Of a stretch of DNA of 64,000 nucleotides, positions 50,994 through 61,113 are shown piece after piece. This stretch comes from Galbibacter orientalis DSM 19592 (lineage in GTDB: Bacteria > Bacteroidota > Bacteroidia > Flavobacteriales > Flavobacteriaceae): NCBI RefSeq assembly GCF_000260115.1, contig NZ_JH651379.1, positions 558,001 through 622,000 on the forward strand, given 5' to 3'. The notes beneath the pieces are model-generated. The model saw only the letters and a list, made by a program, of their open reading frames with translations. It ran no database searches and was not told where the DNA came from. The position numbers and the translations under genes are program-made. Each line of letters starts with the position of its first letter. Position 1 is the first letter of the stretch.

Positions 50994-53900
50994 TTAAATA
51001 GGAGATACGTCTTCCAACTTTTCAACAACTTCTTCTTTTTTACTTCTGAATTTAAGTTTTATTAAATACACTATGTAAAATAATAAAGGAACTATAATTA
51101 GGGTTAAGAATGTAGCTATAAACAGCCCAAAAATAACTGTCCAAGCTAAAGGTCCCCAAAAAATTACGTTATCTCCTCCCATATAAATATCAGGATTGAA
51201 ATTGGTAAATAGAGAGAAGAAATCGATATTCAATCCAATTGCCAAAGGAATTAATCCTAAAATAGTTGTAATGGCAGTAAGTAAAACTGGTCTTAATCTA
51301 GCTCTACCAGACATAACCAATACCTCTTTCATATCATCTTTTGGAAGTATATCTTCATTTTCATTTAAGCCTAACTTTATTTTTCTTCTATCGATAAGAA
51401 TTTGTGCATAATCGAGCAATACAACCCCATTATTTACTACAATCCCCGCCAGAGAAATAATTCCCATCATAGTCATCATAATAACAAACGACCACCCTGT
51501 AATCATCAAGCCTCCAAAAACACCTATAAAACTTAAGAAAATAGCTAACATGATAATTGTAGGTTTAGAAATTGAACTAAATTGGAAGATAAGAATCAAC
51601 ATAATAAGTCCTAATCCAGAGAAAAAGGCACCCATTAAGAAGTTCATTTGCTTTTGCTGCTCCTCTAATTGTCCTGTATAGTCTATATGAATGTCTTCTG
51701 AAACTTCAAAATTATTCATTTCCTTTTGGATTTTTCCTACAACAGCACCAGCATCTGTATACCCTGGAGCCAATCCAGAATAAACGGTTACCACACGTTT
51801 TAAGTCTCTATGTTTAATTGCACTAAAAGAAGACGTGTTTTTTTGTTTAGCAACCGCTGAAACAGGAATTTCTTTTATTTGTCCAGATGCTTGATCACGA
51901 AAAATTATATTTTGATCGAATAACGCACTTGGATTATACCTCAAATCTTCATTAAAACGAACATAAATATCGTAATCGTCTCCATCTTCTTTATAAATCC
52001 CTGCTTTCTCTCCAAAAATAGAACGTCTTAATTGATTTCCTACTTGACCAACTGCAACCCCTAATTCCCCAGCCTTTTGTCTGTCTACCTCAACAACCAT
52101 TGCTGGTTTATCTTTGTTTACATCAATTTTAAGCTCTTCAACCCCAGCTACATTTCTAGTGTTGATATAATCGCGCATTTTTTCTGCGTTAACAATTAAT
52201 TCATCATAATCTTCCCCACTTAACTCAATATTAATTGGATAACCAGAAGGAGGCCCCGCAACATCTTTTTCTACTGAAATAGCAATTCCAGGAAAAACAC
52301 CTTTCAAGGCTTCTTGAACCTTTTTACGAAGCACTTCACTATCTTTTCCACGACGGTATTTATACTCTCGCATGGTTGCGGTAATCTTCCCTTTGTGAGG
52401 CATTTCTGCACTAGAACCACCATCTGTTTGTGGGTTTCCAGCTCCTTCTCCTACTTGAGAAACAGCAGATTCTACCATGTAATTATAATCGCCATCCATG
52501 TATTCATCAGCATTTAAAACTGAATATACACGTTTTTCAATTTCTTTAGTAATGGCATTAGTTTTATCAATATCGGTCCCTTGAGGATACTCAATATAAA
52601 CTATAATTTGATTTGGCTTGTTATCTGGGAAAAACTCAACTTTAGTTCTACCACTTCCTAAGGAAGCGCCAAACAACATAAACACAACAATTAACAAAGC
52701 AAAAGTACTTACAACATAAACCCCAGGTCTCCATCCATCAAGAGATTTTTTCAGAAAATTCTGATACTTATTCTCCAGCCAAGTTAACGTATGTTTTTGG
52801 AAATAATCTGCAGAGCCTTTTAACCAGTATCTGTATACCCAGAACATAATGGCAGTAAAAATCATCAAGGTTCCAATTCCACGAATAGCACCACCAAGTA
52901 TTAAAATGAGTAGCCCAGGAACTCCTAAAATTATACTCAGTCTAATAAGTTGTTTTCTAGTAAGTTTTTTTTCGGCAGTGTCCATAAATTGAGACACCAA
53001 CATAGAGTTCATAAAAATTGCCACCACTAAAGACGAGCCTAGAACTACAGAAAGTGTAATTGGAAAATACTTCATAAATTCCCCCATTACTCCAGGCCAC
53101 ATTCCTAGCGGAATAAAAGCAGCAACCGTAGTTGCAGTTGAAATAATAATAGGGAAAGCAATCTCTCCAATTCCTTTTTTAGCAGCCTCTATTCGGGACA
53201 TTTTTTCTTCATCCATCAATCGGTAAACATTTTCTACAACCACAATACCGTTATCTACCAACATCCCTAATCCCATAATTAAACCGAAGAGAATCATGGT
53301 ATTTAGTGTGTAACCTAATGCCTGTAAAATCATGAACGACATAAACATGGACATTGGAATTGCAAATCCTACAAAAAGTGCATTTCTAAATCCTAAAAAG
53401 AACATTAATACTCCTACAACCAGAATAATTCCGAAGATGATATTATTTACAAGGTCGTTTACTTGATTTAATGTTTGCGATGATTGATCGTTAGCTACAG
53501 TAATTGATAAATCTAGCGGAAAATAACTTTTCTCTGCTGTTTTTATAATTTCTCGAATCTTTTCTGAAGCCTCAATCATATTCTTCCCTGCTCTCTTTTT
53601 TACATCGAGCATTACTACACTTTCTCCAAATTCTCGTGCAAAAGTAGTTTTGTCTTCCTCTTTAAAAGTTACCTCAGCAATATCTCTTAAATAAACAACC
53701 CCATCTTGAGATTTTACTACAAAATTATTGAGTTCCTTAGGATTTTCTACTTCTCCTAAAATTCTAATTGTTCTACGTTGTCCACTAGCAATCATGTTCC
53801 CCGCAGACATAGTAACATTTCCGTTTCGAATGGTGTTGAGTACATCATCAAAGCTAATTTTAGCAGCCATCATTTTATAAACATCTACAGCTACTTCAAC

Positions 53901-54494
53901 TTCTTTCTCTTGTGCTCCTCTAATATCTACCTGCTTAATCTCTGGAAGCTCTTCAATTTTATCTTCAAGGTACTCTCCAAACTCTTTTAATTTATCAACA
54001 GGATAATCTCCTTGAATATTGATATTTAAAATTGGCATTTCCTCAGACAAATTAAGGTCGAACACATTTGGCTCTACTTTTGCGCCATTAAAAATAGGCC
54101 AATCTTCTCCTGCCTTTTCAGCATCTACCTCATCTTTAACTTTTTGCTTTGCGGCTTCTACAGTAATATCTTCATCAAACTCAACAGTAATAATAGCATA
54201 ATCTTCTTGAGAAGTAGAAAGAATTTCCACTACATTACTTACATTTTTAAGTTCGTCTTCTAATGGATCTGTAATTAATCTTTCTATATCTTCAGCAGTA
54301 TTTCCAGGATATGGAGTACTGATGTATATTTTAGTTTCTTTTACTTCGGGAAACGACTCTCTAGGCATTCCGAAGTAGGCAGAAACCCCCAGAGCAAGAA
54401 CAATCGCTATCATTACATAGATAGTCGTTTTATTCTCGATAGCCCAGGACGAAAGTCCAAATTCTTTATCGGCGTTTTTATTAATTTTACTCAT
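50994..54494 (-). CDS. RND efflux pump subunit (second system)
   Basis: The 1166 residues form a full-length RND permease, somewhat longer than AcrB. The N-terminus WAIENKTTIYVMIAIVLALG and FGMPRESFPEVKETKIYIST is typical of Bacteroidota pumps of this type. TM4 carries ILFGLIMGLGMLVDNGIVVV, with a single Asp followed by Asn in place of the AcrB Asp pair. The second half has MMGIISLAGIVVNNGVVLLDYA. The ORF itself is intact, but both its partner MFP and TolC genes just upstream are frameshifted, so it may be left without an assembled complex. Confidence 0.92.
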   Translation of the reverse strand: MSKINKNADKEFGLSSWAIENKTTIYVMIAIVLALGVSAYFGMPRESFPEVKETKIYISTPYPGNTAEDIERLITDPLEDELKNVSNVVEILSTSQEDYAIITVEFDEDITVEAAKQKVKDEVDAEKAGEDWPIFNGAKVEPNVFDLNLSEEMPILNINIQGDYPVDKLKEFGEYLEDKIEELPEIKQVDIRGAQEKEVEVAVDVYKMMAAKISFDDVLNTIRNGNVTMSAGNMIASGQRRTIRILGEVENPKELNNFVVKSQDGVVYLRDIAEVTFKEEDKTTFAREFGESVVMLDVKKRAGKNMIEASEKIREIIKTAEKSYFPLDLSITVANDQSSQTLNQVNDLVNNIIFGIILVVGVLMFFLGFRNALFVGFAIPMSMFMSFMILQALGYTLNTMILFGLIMGLGMLVDNGIVVVENVYRLMDEEKMSRIEAAKKGIGEIAFPIIISTATTVAAFIPLGMWPGVMGEFMKYFPITLSVVLGSSLVVAIFMNSMLVSQFMDTAEKKLTRKQLIRLSIILGVPGLLILILGGAIRGIGTLMIFTAIMFWVYRYWLKGSADYFQKHTLTWLENKYQNFLKKSLDGWRPGVYVVSTFALLIVVFMLFGASLGSGRTKVEFFPDNKPNQIIVYIEYPQGTDIDKTNAITKEIEKRVYSVLNADEYMDGDYNYMVESAVSQVGEGAGNPQTDGGSSAEMPHKGKITATMREYKYRRGKDSEVLRKKVQEALKGVFPGIAISVEKDVAGPPSGYPINIELSGEDYDELIVNAEKMRDYINTRNVAGVEELKIDVNKDKPAMVVEVDRQKAGELGVAVGQVGNQLRRSIFGEKAGIYKEDGDDYDIYVRFNEDLRYNPSALFDQNIIFRDQASGQIKEIPVSAVAKQKNTSSFSAIKHRDLKRVVTVYSGLAPGYTDAGAVVGKIQKEMNNFEVSEDIHIDYTGQLEEQQKQMNFLMGAFFSGLGLIMLILIFQFSSISKPTIIMLAIFLSFIGVFGGLMITGWSFVIMMTMMGIISLAGIVVNNGVVLLDYAQILIDRRKIKLGLNENEDILPKDDMKEVLVMSGRARLRPVLLTAITTILGLIPLAIGLNIDFFSLFTNFNPDIYMGGDNVIFWGPLAWTVIFGLFIATFLTLIIVPLLFYIVYLIKLKFRSKKEEVVEKLEDVSPI

Positions 54495-54497
54495 GGA

Positions 54498-55659
54498 CTA
54501 TTGCTTTAATATTTGAACGTTTTGTCCTTCTTGAACACTACGTGCCCCTTCTTTTATGATATGGTCTCCAGCTTTGATTCCTTCTAAAACCTCCACTAAA
54601 TCTCCTTGTGTTTTTCCTGTTTGGATAATAGATTGATGCACTTCTGCTTCTCCACTGTCTTGAATATTTGTAGCGATATACACATATTGATTTCCATCGG
54701 CATTTTCAGAAATTACACTTTGAGGAATCAAGAAAGCATTTTCACTAGTATAATCGTTAATAATAACTTTAGCAGTTAAGTTTGGCTTTATCAATCCGTC
54801 TTTATTTGGTACGCCAACTTCAATTTTAAAAGAGCGGTTATTTGGATTAATGTAATTACTTACTTGTCTTATTTCAGTATCAATCTTTTTATTAATTACA
54901 GGAAAATCTGCAATTACTTTAGTTCCTTTTTCAATACTTGCTAAATATTTTTCTGGGACTTCAGACTCGATATACATATTGTCTAAACTCACAATCCGCA
55001 TTAAAGGCGTTCCTTGCGCAACATTGCTACCTTGGTCTGACATAACTTCTTCTATTGTTCCAGAAAACGGAGCCACCACAGTAGCTTTAGCTAACTGACT
55101 TTCTAATTGAGAAACCGCACTTTTGTTAGATTCGTATTGTGTTTGTGCTTGTAAATACTGAATTTCAGAACCAATGTTTTGTTCCCACAATCTTTTTTGA
55201 CGCTCATAAGTTGTTTGTGCTAAACTCTCTTGCGCCTTTAATTGTGCCAATTGTGCTCCCGCCCTCATCAATTCTAGCTAAAACCTGACCTTTTCTAACT
55301 TCCTGACCTTCTTTTACTAAAACCTGTTGAAGCGCACCAGAATATTCGGCATTAATAATTATGTTTTCTTTTGTACTTACACTTCCTTGTAATTCTATAT
55401 AATGATTAAAAAGCGAATCTTTTGCTTTAAAAGCTGTTACTAAAACATAATTTTTTGTTGTATCTAGCTTTTTAACAGCTTCATTAAGTGCTTTTAAATC
55501 TGTACTTAAGGCATCGTGTTCTAAATTTACTTCTTCCCGCTTTGCCTTTATTTGTTCTAAATTTCCGCTTGCTATAACATCTTCTACAGATTTATTATCG
55601 CCACCCCCACAAGATGCCAAAATTACGGCTGTTAATATGATTAAATATGTCTGTTTCAT
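54498..55659 (-). pseudogene. RND membrane fusion lipoprotein gene with a frameshift
   Basis: Two overlapping frames together make one MFP. The first (55659 down) has the lipoprotein signal VILASCGGGDNKS and the lipoyl part AEYSGALQQVLVKEGQEVRK to GQVLARIDEGG. The second (54498-55271) resumes with AQLAQLKAQESLAQTTYERQ and ends in VQEGQNVQILKQ. The switch is at about 55258-55262, where minus-strand GGCGGGAGCA would read through if it were GGCGGAGCA (net +1). The whole span is 1162 bp, one more than 387 codons. Either a real null mutation or a sequencing error. Confidence 0.85.
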
Positions 55660-55671
55660 TTTTATGCTGAT

Positions 55672-57040
55672 TTAGTTTTTTTCTGAATAATCTCTATTTG
55701 AAAGTTGAGGGGTATTTAATACCGTTTCTAATGTTGCTTTGGTATCTATAACATCCAACATGGAATTTATATATTCTTGTTGGGCAGTATATAACTGTGT
55801 TTGTGCTTGTCTTAAATCAAAACTTGTAGTAATTCCTTCTCTATGATTTAATAAGGTTTTTACTTTCAATACGCTCAGCAAGTTTTAAATTGCTTTCTGC
55901 TGTTTGGTAGTTTTCAATAGCAAATTTATAATTGCTCTTTGCTCTTTCTAAGTCAAGATTTATTTGTTGTGTAGCCTGAACAAAATCTGTTTTTGATTGC
56001 TCCAATGCAATTTTTGCTTGTTGTGTTCTAGCGCTTCTTTGTAAGGAACTAAAAATTGGAATGTTCATGCTCACCCCAAGTACTGAAGATTGAAACCAAG
56101 AAGTTTCACTATCAAAAAATACAAATTCATTATCAAAAGCAGAAGTTCCATAATTAACAAAACCATTAATAGATGGCAACGCCTTACTCTTTTCAAGCTT
56201 TAATTCCAACTCTCTTTGTTCGGTTAAATTCTGAGCAATTCTATAATCTACATTATTCTCAAAATTAAACTCTGTTTCTGTAAGAGCCAAAGCAATACTC
56301 TCTGTAGTAAGTGTTTCCAAACTATCTTCAAGATTTACCTCTGCATCTACTGGAATTCCCAATGCTAAATTCAACATTTGCTTAGCTATAGATTCCATTC
56401 TTTCAGAATTACTCAACTGATTTTGAATTTGCGATGTGGTAATTTGCAATTGCTCTACATCTTCTTCCTCTGCAAAACCATTATCGTACATGGCTTGAGT
56501 TTCTTTTAAATTATCTTTTAAAGTAGCAAGGTTCTTTTCAAAAATAGCAACACTTTCTTGCGTTAATAAAACACTCCCATAGGCATTAATAACCCCTTTT
56601 CTAACTTCTAGAAGCGTTTTTTCGTTTGTATTCTCATTATAATCCACAAATACTTTTGCTGCTTTAAGTCCTACTAAATAAGAGCCATCAAAAATAAGCT
56701 GTGTTAAAGTTCCTGTAAGCGACATGTTTTGCTTTGTCCCAAAAACTACAGGCACAAAACTACCAGGAGCTCCACCAGCAATCTCCCCAGGGATAAGCGT
56801 TACAGGTTGTTTTAATTGATTCTGATAATCTACAACCCCATCTATTTGAGGCAAACCAGCAGCAGTAGTTTCCCACTTCTTTTTAATAGATTTTGCAATT
56901 TCTCGCCTTGAATTAATTGCTGTATAACTACTATCTAAGGCAAAATTTACCGCTTCTTCCATAGAAAAACTGTAATTTCTCTCCTGAGAAAAGCCTAAGC
57001 TAGAAATTAGTAATATGGCGATGATTGTTAATTTTCTCAT
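55672..57040 (-). pseudogene. TolC-family outer-membrane channel gene with a frameshift
   Basis: The first frame (57040 down) has a signal peptide ending SSLGFSQERNYSF and most of the OEP fold, then stops early after LAERIESKNLIKS. The next frame (55672-55881) carries the missing C-terminus KTLLNHREGITTSFDLRQAQ and TQLYTAQQEYINSMLDVIDT. One extra A in the AAAAA run at 55857-55861 (T on the plus strand) explains the break. The span is 1369 bp, one more than 456 codons. Without the C-terminal helix the channel should not form. Confidence 0.87.
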
Positions 57041-57043
57041 CGG

Positions 57044-57649
57044 TTAGTTTTTGTTTTCGTTAATAAATTCATTTAAAATTTTAAGTCCACTTTCTGTGGC
57101 AATTCCACAGATATGATATTCTAGAAATTTAGTTCCCAACTCATCTGGGGCATACAAATCTATAGGGAATATTTCTGTGTCTTTTATTCCTACCATCCCA
57201 CTAAAATATATTCGAGCTATAAAATCAACATCCAACTCTTTTCTAAAAAGTCCCATCTCAATTCCTTTTGCAATATTCTCCGATACACTCTCACGCATTA
57301 CCTCAAATTGTTTTAAAATAAGTCGCTCATAGATTCTTGGATAATACTTTTTTAGTTGAAATTGCGCAGACGACTTCTTGTCTTTCATATAATCTCCTAC
57401 AAATCTTTTTATATGAAACAATTCTTCTATAGGGTTATGAGCTGCTTCACAGATAAATTCTATTCCGCTGCAAATCGATTCAAAAATATAGAAAGCGGTT
57501 GCCTCTACTAATGCTGTTTTTGTTTTGAAATGCTGATATATTGTTTTTTTCGACATCCCTAACTCGTCAGCAATATCATCCATAGTAACGCTTTTAAACC
57601 CAAGGCTTAAAAACATTTCTGTTGCTTTATCAAGTATTTTTTCTTTCAT
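57044..57649 (-). CDS. TetR-family regulator of the second RND operon
   Basis: From the ATG at 57649 the 201-residue protein starts MKEKILDKATEMFLSLGFKS, with the helix-turn-helix VTMDDIADELGMSKKTIYQH. An in-frame upstream extension to 57712 runs through the promoter and is rejected. The ligand-binding helices are divergent as usual. It is first in the order TetR-TolC-MFP-pump, and an inverted repeat overlaps its promoter, so autoregulation of the operon is likely. Confidence 0.9.
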   Translation of the reverse strand: MKEKILDKATEMFLSLGFKSVTMDDIADELGMSKKTIYQHFKTKTALVEATAFYIFESICSGIEFICEAAHNPIEELFHIKRFVGDYMKDKKSSAQFQLKKYYPRIYERLILKQFEVMRESVSENIAKGIEMGLFRKELDVDFIARIYFSGMVGIKDTEIFPIDLYAPDELGTKFLEYHICGIATESGLKILNEFINENKN

Positions 57650-57658
57650 AATTAGGGG

Positions 57659-57699
57659 CAAAGATACTACAGGAAACTTTAAAAACAATAAAAGTTTCC
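57659..57699 (-). promoter_or_regulatory. Promoter with candidate TetR operator
   Basis: Minus strand: TTG (57686-57688), 19 nt, TATCTTTG (57659-57666), 9 nt before the ATG at 57649. The inverted repeat GGAAACTTT (57672-57680) / AAAGTTTCC (57691-57699) lies across the -33 and spacer region, with partial extension to flanking ATACT/AGTAT. Confidence 0.65.
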
Positions 57700-57778
57700 A
57701 AAGTATTTTCAATTATTTAACATTGAAATGCAATTGGGGAATTTTTTAATTATGGTATTTTAGCCAAAAATTGACTTT

Positions 57779-58753
57779 ATGTTATCTATCGAAGCTTACA
57801 GAGACGCTTTTATTAGTCACTTAGAAAAAGAAATTGTTACAAAAGAGCCTGTAAATTTATACAAACCAATACATTACATTTTAAACTTAGGCGGAAAACG
57901 TTTACGTCCAGTGCTAACTTTAATGACTGCTGATATTTTTGGAACAGACTATAAAAAAGCTATGCACGCAGCCATGGCTGTTGAAATGTTTCATAATTTT
58001 TCTTTAGTCCATGACGACATTATGGACGATGCTCCTCTTAGAAGAGGCAAAGAAACGGTACATGAGAAATGGGATTTAAACACAGGAATTCTTTCTGGAG
58101 ACGCAATGCTTATTGTAGCGTATCAATTTTTTGAAAATTATGATGCTGAAACTTTTCAGCAATTGGCAAAACTTTTTAGCAAAACAGCAATAGAGGTTTG
58201 CGAGGGTCAGCAATATGATGTTGATTTTGAAACTAGAGATGATGTAACCATCGATGAATACTTAAAAATGATAACCTATAAAACAGCCGTTCTTGTTGGA
58301 GCTGCTATGAAAATGGGAGCCATAATAAGCAAAACCGATGAAAAAGAAGCACAAGCTATTTATGATTTTGGACTTAATTTAGGGATTGCTTTTCAGTTAA
58401 AAGACGATTATTTAGATGCTTTTGGAGACCCAAAAACATTTGGAAAGCAAGTAGGAGGAGATATTATAGAGAACAAAAAAACATATTTATATTTAAAAAC
58501 TCTCGAACATTTAAATACTGAAGAAGCAGAACAATTACATCATTTATACTCTATTAATCCAAATGAATCTTCCAATAAAGTACAAGCTGTTAAAGAATTA
58601 ATGGTTTCCAGCAAAGCATCCGACGCTACTTTAAAAGCAATTGAAGCGTATACCGAAAAAGCATTAAACGTTCTTGAGGAATTAGCAATAGCAGCTCCTA
58701 AAAAAGAAGTTTTAAGGGCTTTTGCTAATATGCTAATGGGCAGACAAGTATAG
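57779..58753 (+). CDS. Polyprenyl (octaprenyl-type) diphosphate synthase
   Basis: The 324 residues carry the two Asp-rich motifs of trans-prenyltransferases: SLVHDDIMDDAPLRRGKETV (first, about 80-86) and FQLKDDYLDAFGDP (second). GGKRLRPVLTLMTADIFG opens the fold. It builds the long isoprenoid chain used for menaquinone in Bacteroidota. Chain length cannot be read with certainty. It stands alone and is convergent with the TonB receptor. Confidence 0.93.
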   Translation: MLSIEAYRDAFISHLEKEIVTKEPVNLYKPIHYILNLGGKRLRPVLTLMTADIFGTDYKKAMHAAMAVEMFHNFSLVHDDIMDDAPLRRGKETVHEKWDLNTGILSGDAMLIVAYQFFENYDAETFQQLAKLFSKTAIEVCEGQQYDVDFETRDDVTIDEYLKMITYKTAVLVGAAMKMGAIISKTDEKEAQAIYDFGLNLGIAFQLKDDYLDAFGDPKTFGKQVGGDIIENKKTYLYLKTLEHLNTEEAEQLHHLYSINPNESSNKVQAVKELMVSSKASDATLKAIEAYTEKALNVLEELAIAAPKKEVLRAFANMLMGRQV

Positions 58754-58763
58754 TTAACACCTT

Positions 58764-61037
58764 TTAATCCAACTGATAACGAACTCCTACAAAACCTCGA
58801 ATCCCTTGGTTTGGCCCATACACATAGGAAGGATCAAATGTAAGTGCATACGGATTATTGGGAGTTGCTTGTGCATTCCCTTGTGCATCAAAAATTACAT
58901 TTTTATCAAAAGGGTCGTTAGCACGAGCTATTATAAATGGATTTCCTTTGTTTGGTGTCCAATTCAATAAATTTTTTATGCCTCCATATATTTCGAAGTT
59001 TTTAAATCCATCATAAGTAAATTGTATGTTTTGAATACTCCATACAGGAGAATACTCTTTTCGAGGATCCAACTCCCCTAAGAGAGGTAATCGCATCGGG
59101 CCATAAATATTTCCAGTATAATCTATATTTAAATTCCAAGGCACTATTTTATATGATATTCCCCATGTTCCAGAAAACTGTTCTGTTAGAATTTGCCGAG
59201 TGGTAATTCCATTTTCTGTTTGCGAAACATTCATAAAAGTCCCTCCTAAATTTATTTTTATTCCATTGTAGAAAACCATATCCACATTTGCACTTACCCC
59301 TGTACTCACTGCATATCCGTCCAAATTATCATATATAATTTCATTCGGATTAGTATCATAATCTGGTAAAATCATATTTGTAAAATAGGTATACCATGCC
59401 GACATATCCAAACCAATAAAACTATTGTTTTGTGTGTAAATTTTCTTCAAGTAATTAATATTAACATTATAGGATTTTTCTGGCTTTAATTCTTCTTCAA
59501 TAACTACATCTCGAGCCCCAGTGAGGGCAGCATGATCTTCAGTAAAAAGATTAACTACTCTAAATCCAGTCCCAGCATTGAGTCGCAAAATATCATTTTC
59601 AGAAAGACTCCACTTATAAGCCATCCTCGGTGTAAAAATATTTCCATGACGCTTATCATAATCGTAACGCATTCCTAAAAGAAGGGTATGTTTTTTATTA
59701 AATTTTACTTCATCTTGAATAAAAATACTTGGAATAGTAACTTCATCTGGATTGTTTTTATCCATTTCTGCTGTTGCAGCAGTATTATCATCGTAGAAAT
59801 TATAGCGCAAAGCTGCACCAAAAAGTAAATCGTGTTTATTTATTTTTTTATCCCAAGTAAGCTGTCCAAATCCAATCCGTTGATCTGCCAAATAGGGAAC
59901 ATCTCCGTAAACCGAATTCTGATTATGGTCTGTATATGAAAAAGTAAAAAGGACGTTTTCTTTAAAAGGAAGTTGATATTTTCCAAGAAATTCCCATCTA
60001 GACGTATAGATACTTTCTCCATAAATTTCATCACCTCCTCTATATTCTGGAGTCCATTGCAATTCTCCTCCCCATCTATCTTCATAAAAATAACGTGATG
60101 CTAAAGAGAATAAACGGTTATCTTTTCTCTTAAAATCCCACTTTTGAAATAAAGAAATACGATTCTGCAAAGTAAGGTCAGTAAAATTATCGTTGTTATT
60201 GTCTATAGTCTGATTAAAATTAAAGTAATTAGCTCCAAATAAAAAGGAAGTTTTTTTACCTAACAAGGCTCTGTATCCAACATCCAAATTAAATTCTCCC
60301 CAAGAAGAAACAAAAGTATCTACCGTAAGTTTTGGGGCATATTGTGGAGTTTTTGTAATTATATTTATGAGCCCCCCAACCGCTTCGCTCCCATATAAAG
60401 AAGAAGCTGGTCCTTTAATAATTTCCATTCTTTCAATCAAAGAATTTGGAATTCCAGAAAGTCCATACACCGTTGACAATCCGCTTACAATAGGCATTCC
60501 ATCAATTAAAACCATTGTATAAGGACCTTCCAATCCGTTTATATGAATATCTCCAGTATTACAAATATTACAATTAAGCTGTGGACGGACTCCATTTACG
60601 TTTTGCAAAGCTTCAAAAACATTTGCAGTAGGATTCTTTTTAAAAAATGCAGGCTTATATACCTCTACAGGCACTGGCGTTTCCATCCTACTTACAGGTT
60701 TTAAAGTTCCAGTAATTACAACCTCCTCCAAACTAGAATTTTCGTGCAATATAAAATTTACAGTTAGCGAATTTTCCTTCACATTAATTTTCTTGCTTTC
60801 CGTAGAAAAACCAGTATAAGAAGCTACAATTATATGTTCTCCATTACTGATATTATTAATTTCAAAAACTCCATTCTCATCGGTTGATGTTCCATTTTGC
60901 GTTCCTTTTATATACACATTCGCATAAGCTAACGGACTCCCATCTGAAGTAACAACACCTTTTACTTGCTGAGAAAATACCGAACCAAATGAAATCAAGG
61001 CTATTAATAGTACTAAATATTTATTGTTAATTTTCAT
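58764..61037 (-). CDS. TonB-dependent outer-membrane receptor, probably metal-linked
   Basis: The 757 residues comprise a signal peptide ending VFSQQ, a carboxypeptidase-regulatory-like domain (about 24-110), a plug (about 110-230, with IHINGLEGPYTMVLIDGMPI and GPASSLYGSEAVGGLINIIT) and a 22-strand barrel ending GVRYQLD. The plug has a Cys pair, C156-N-I-C159, unusual for an exported domain outside a known metal or disulfide role. It is divergent from a MntR-type regulator followed by Nramp and ZIP transporters. A palindrome overlaps its -7 element. A role in metal or metallophore uptake is inferred. Confidence 0.9.
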   Translation of the reverse strand: MKINNKYLVLLIALISFGSVFSQQVKGVVTSDGSPLAYANVYIKGTQNGTSTDENGVFEINNISNGEHIIVASYTGFSTESKKINVKENSLTVNFILHENSSLEEVVITGTLKPVSRMETPVPVEVYKPAFFKKNPTANVFEALQNVNGVRPQLNCNICNTGDIHINGLEGPYTMVLIDGMPIVSGLSTVYGLSGIPNSLIERMEIIKGPASSLYGSEAVGGLINIITKTPQYAPKLTVDTFVSSWGEFNLDVGYRALLGKKTSFLFGANYFNFNQTIDNNNDNFTDLTLQNRISLFQKWDFKRKDNRLFSLASRYFYEDRWGGELQWTPEYRGGDEIYGESIYTSRWEFLGKYQLPFKENVLFTFSYTDHNQNSVYGDVPYLADQRIGFGQLTWDKKINKHDLLFGAALRYNFYDDNTAATAEMDKNNPDEVTIPSIFIQDEVKFNKKHTLLLGMRYDYDKRHGNIFTPRMAYKWSLSENDILRLNAGTGFRVVNLFTEDHAALTGARDVVIEEELKPEKSYNVNINYLKKIYTQNNSFIGLDMSAWYTYFTNMILPDYDTNPNEIIYDNLDGYAVSTGVSANVDMVFYNGIKINLGGTFMNVSQTENGITTRQILTEQFSGTWGISYKIVPWNLNIDYTGNIYGPMRLPLLGELDPRKEYSPVWSIQNIQFTYDGFKNFEIYGGIKNLLNWTPNKGNPFIIARANDPFDKNVIFDAQGNAQATPNNPYALTFDPSYVYGPNQGIRGFVGVRYQLD

Positions 61038-61046
61038 CTAAAATAA

Positions 61047-61102
61047 TTTTTAGACAAATCTAAAAATTTGTTTTTAAATAATAAAATGTATTTTTGTACA
61101 AA
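61047..61102. promoter_or_regulatory. Divergent promoters with candidate MntR/DtxR operators
   Basis: Inverted repeat TTTTTAGACAAATCTAAAAA (61047-61066) covers the minus-strand -7 element TAGATTTG (61055-61062) of the receptor; TTTA sits 19 nt upstream as a weak -33. For the regulator, plus strand: TTTG (61067-61070), 18 nt, TATTTTTG (61089-61096), overlapped by the palindrome TTTGTACAAA (61093-61102). TTTAGA-N4-TCTAAA resembles DtxR-type boxes. Elements seen; binding inferred. Confidence 0.65.
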
Positions 61103-61113
61103 CTAAAAATCGC

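Noticed and set aside
57650-57712. Upstream extension of the TetR regulator to 57712.
   Set aside because: It would run through the -7 element and the operator-like repeat. The ATG at 57649 matches the family's N-terminus.
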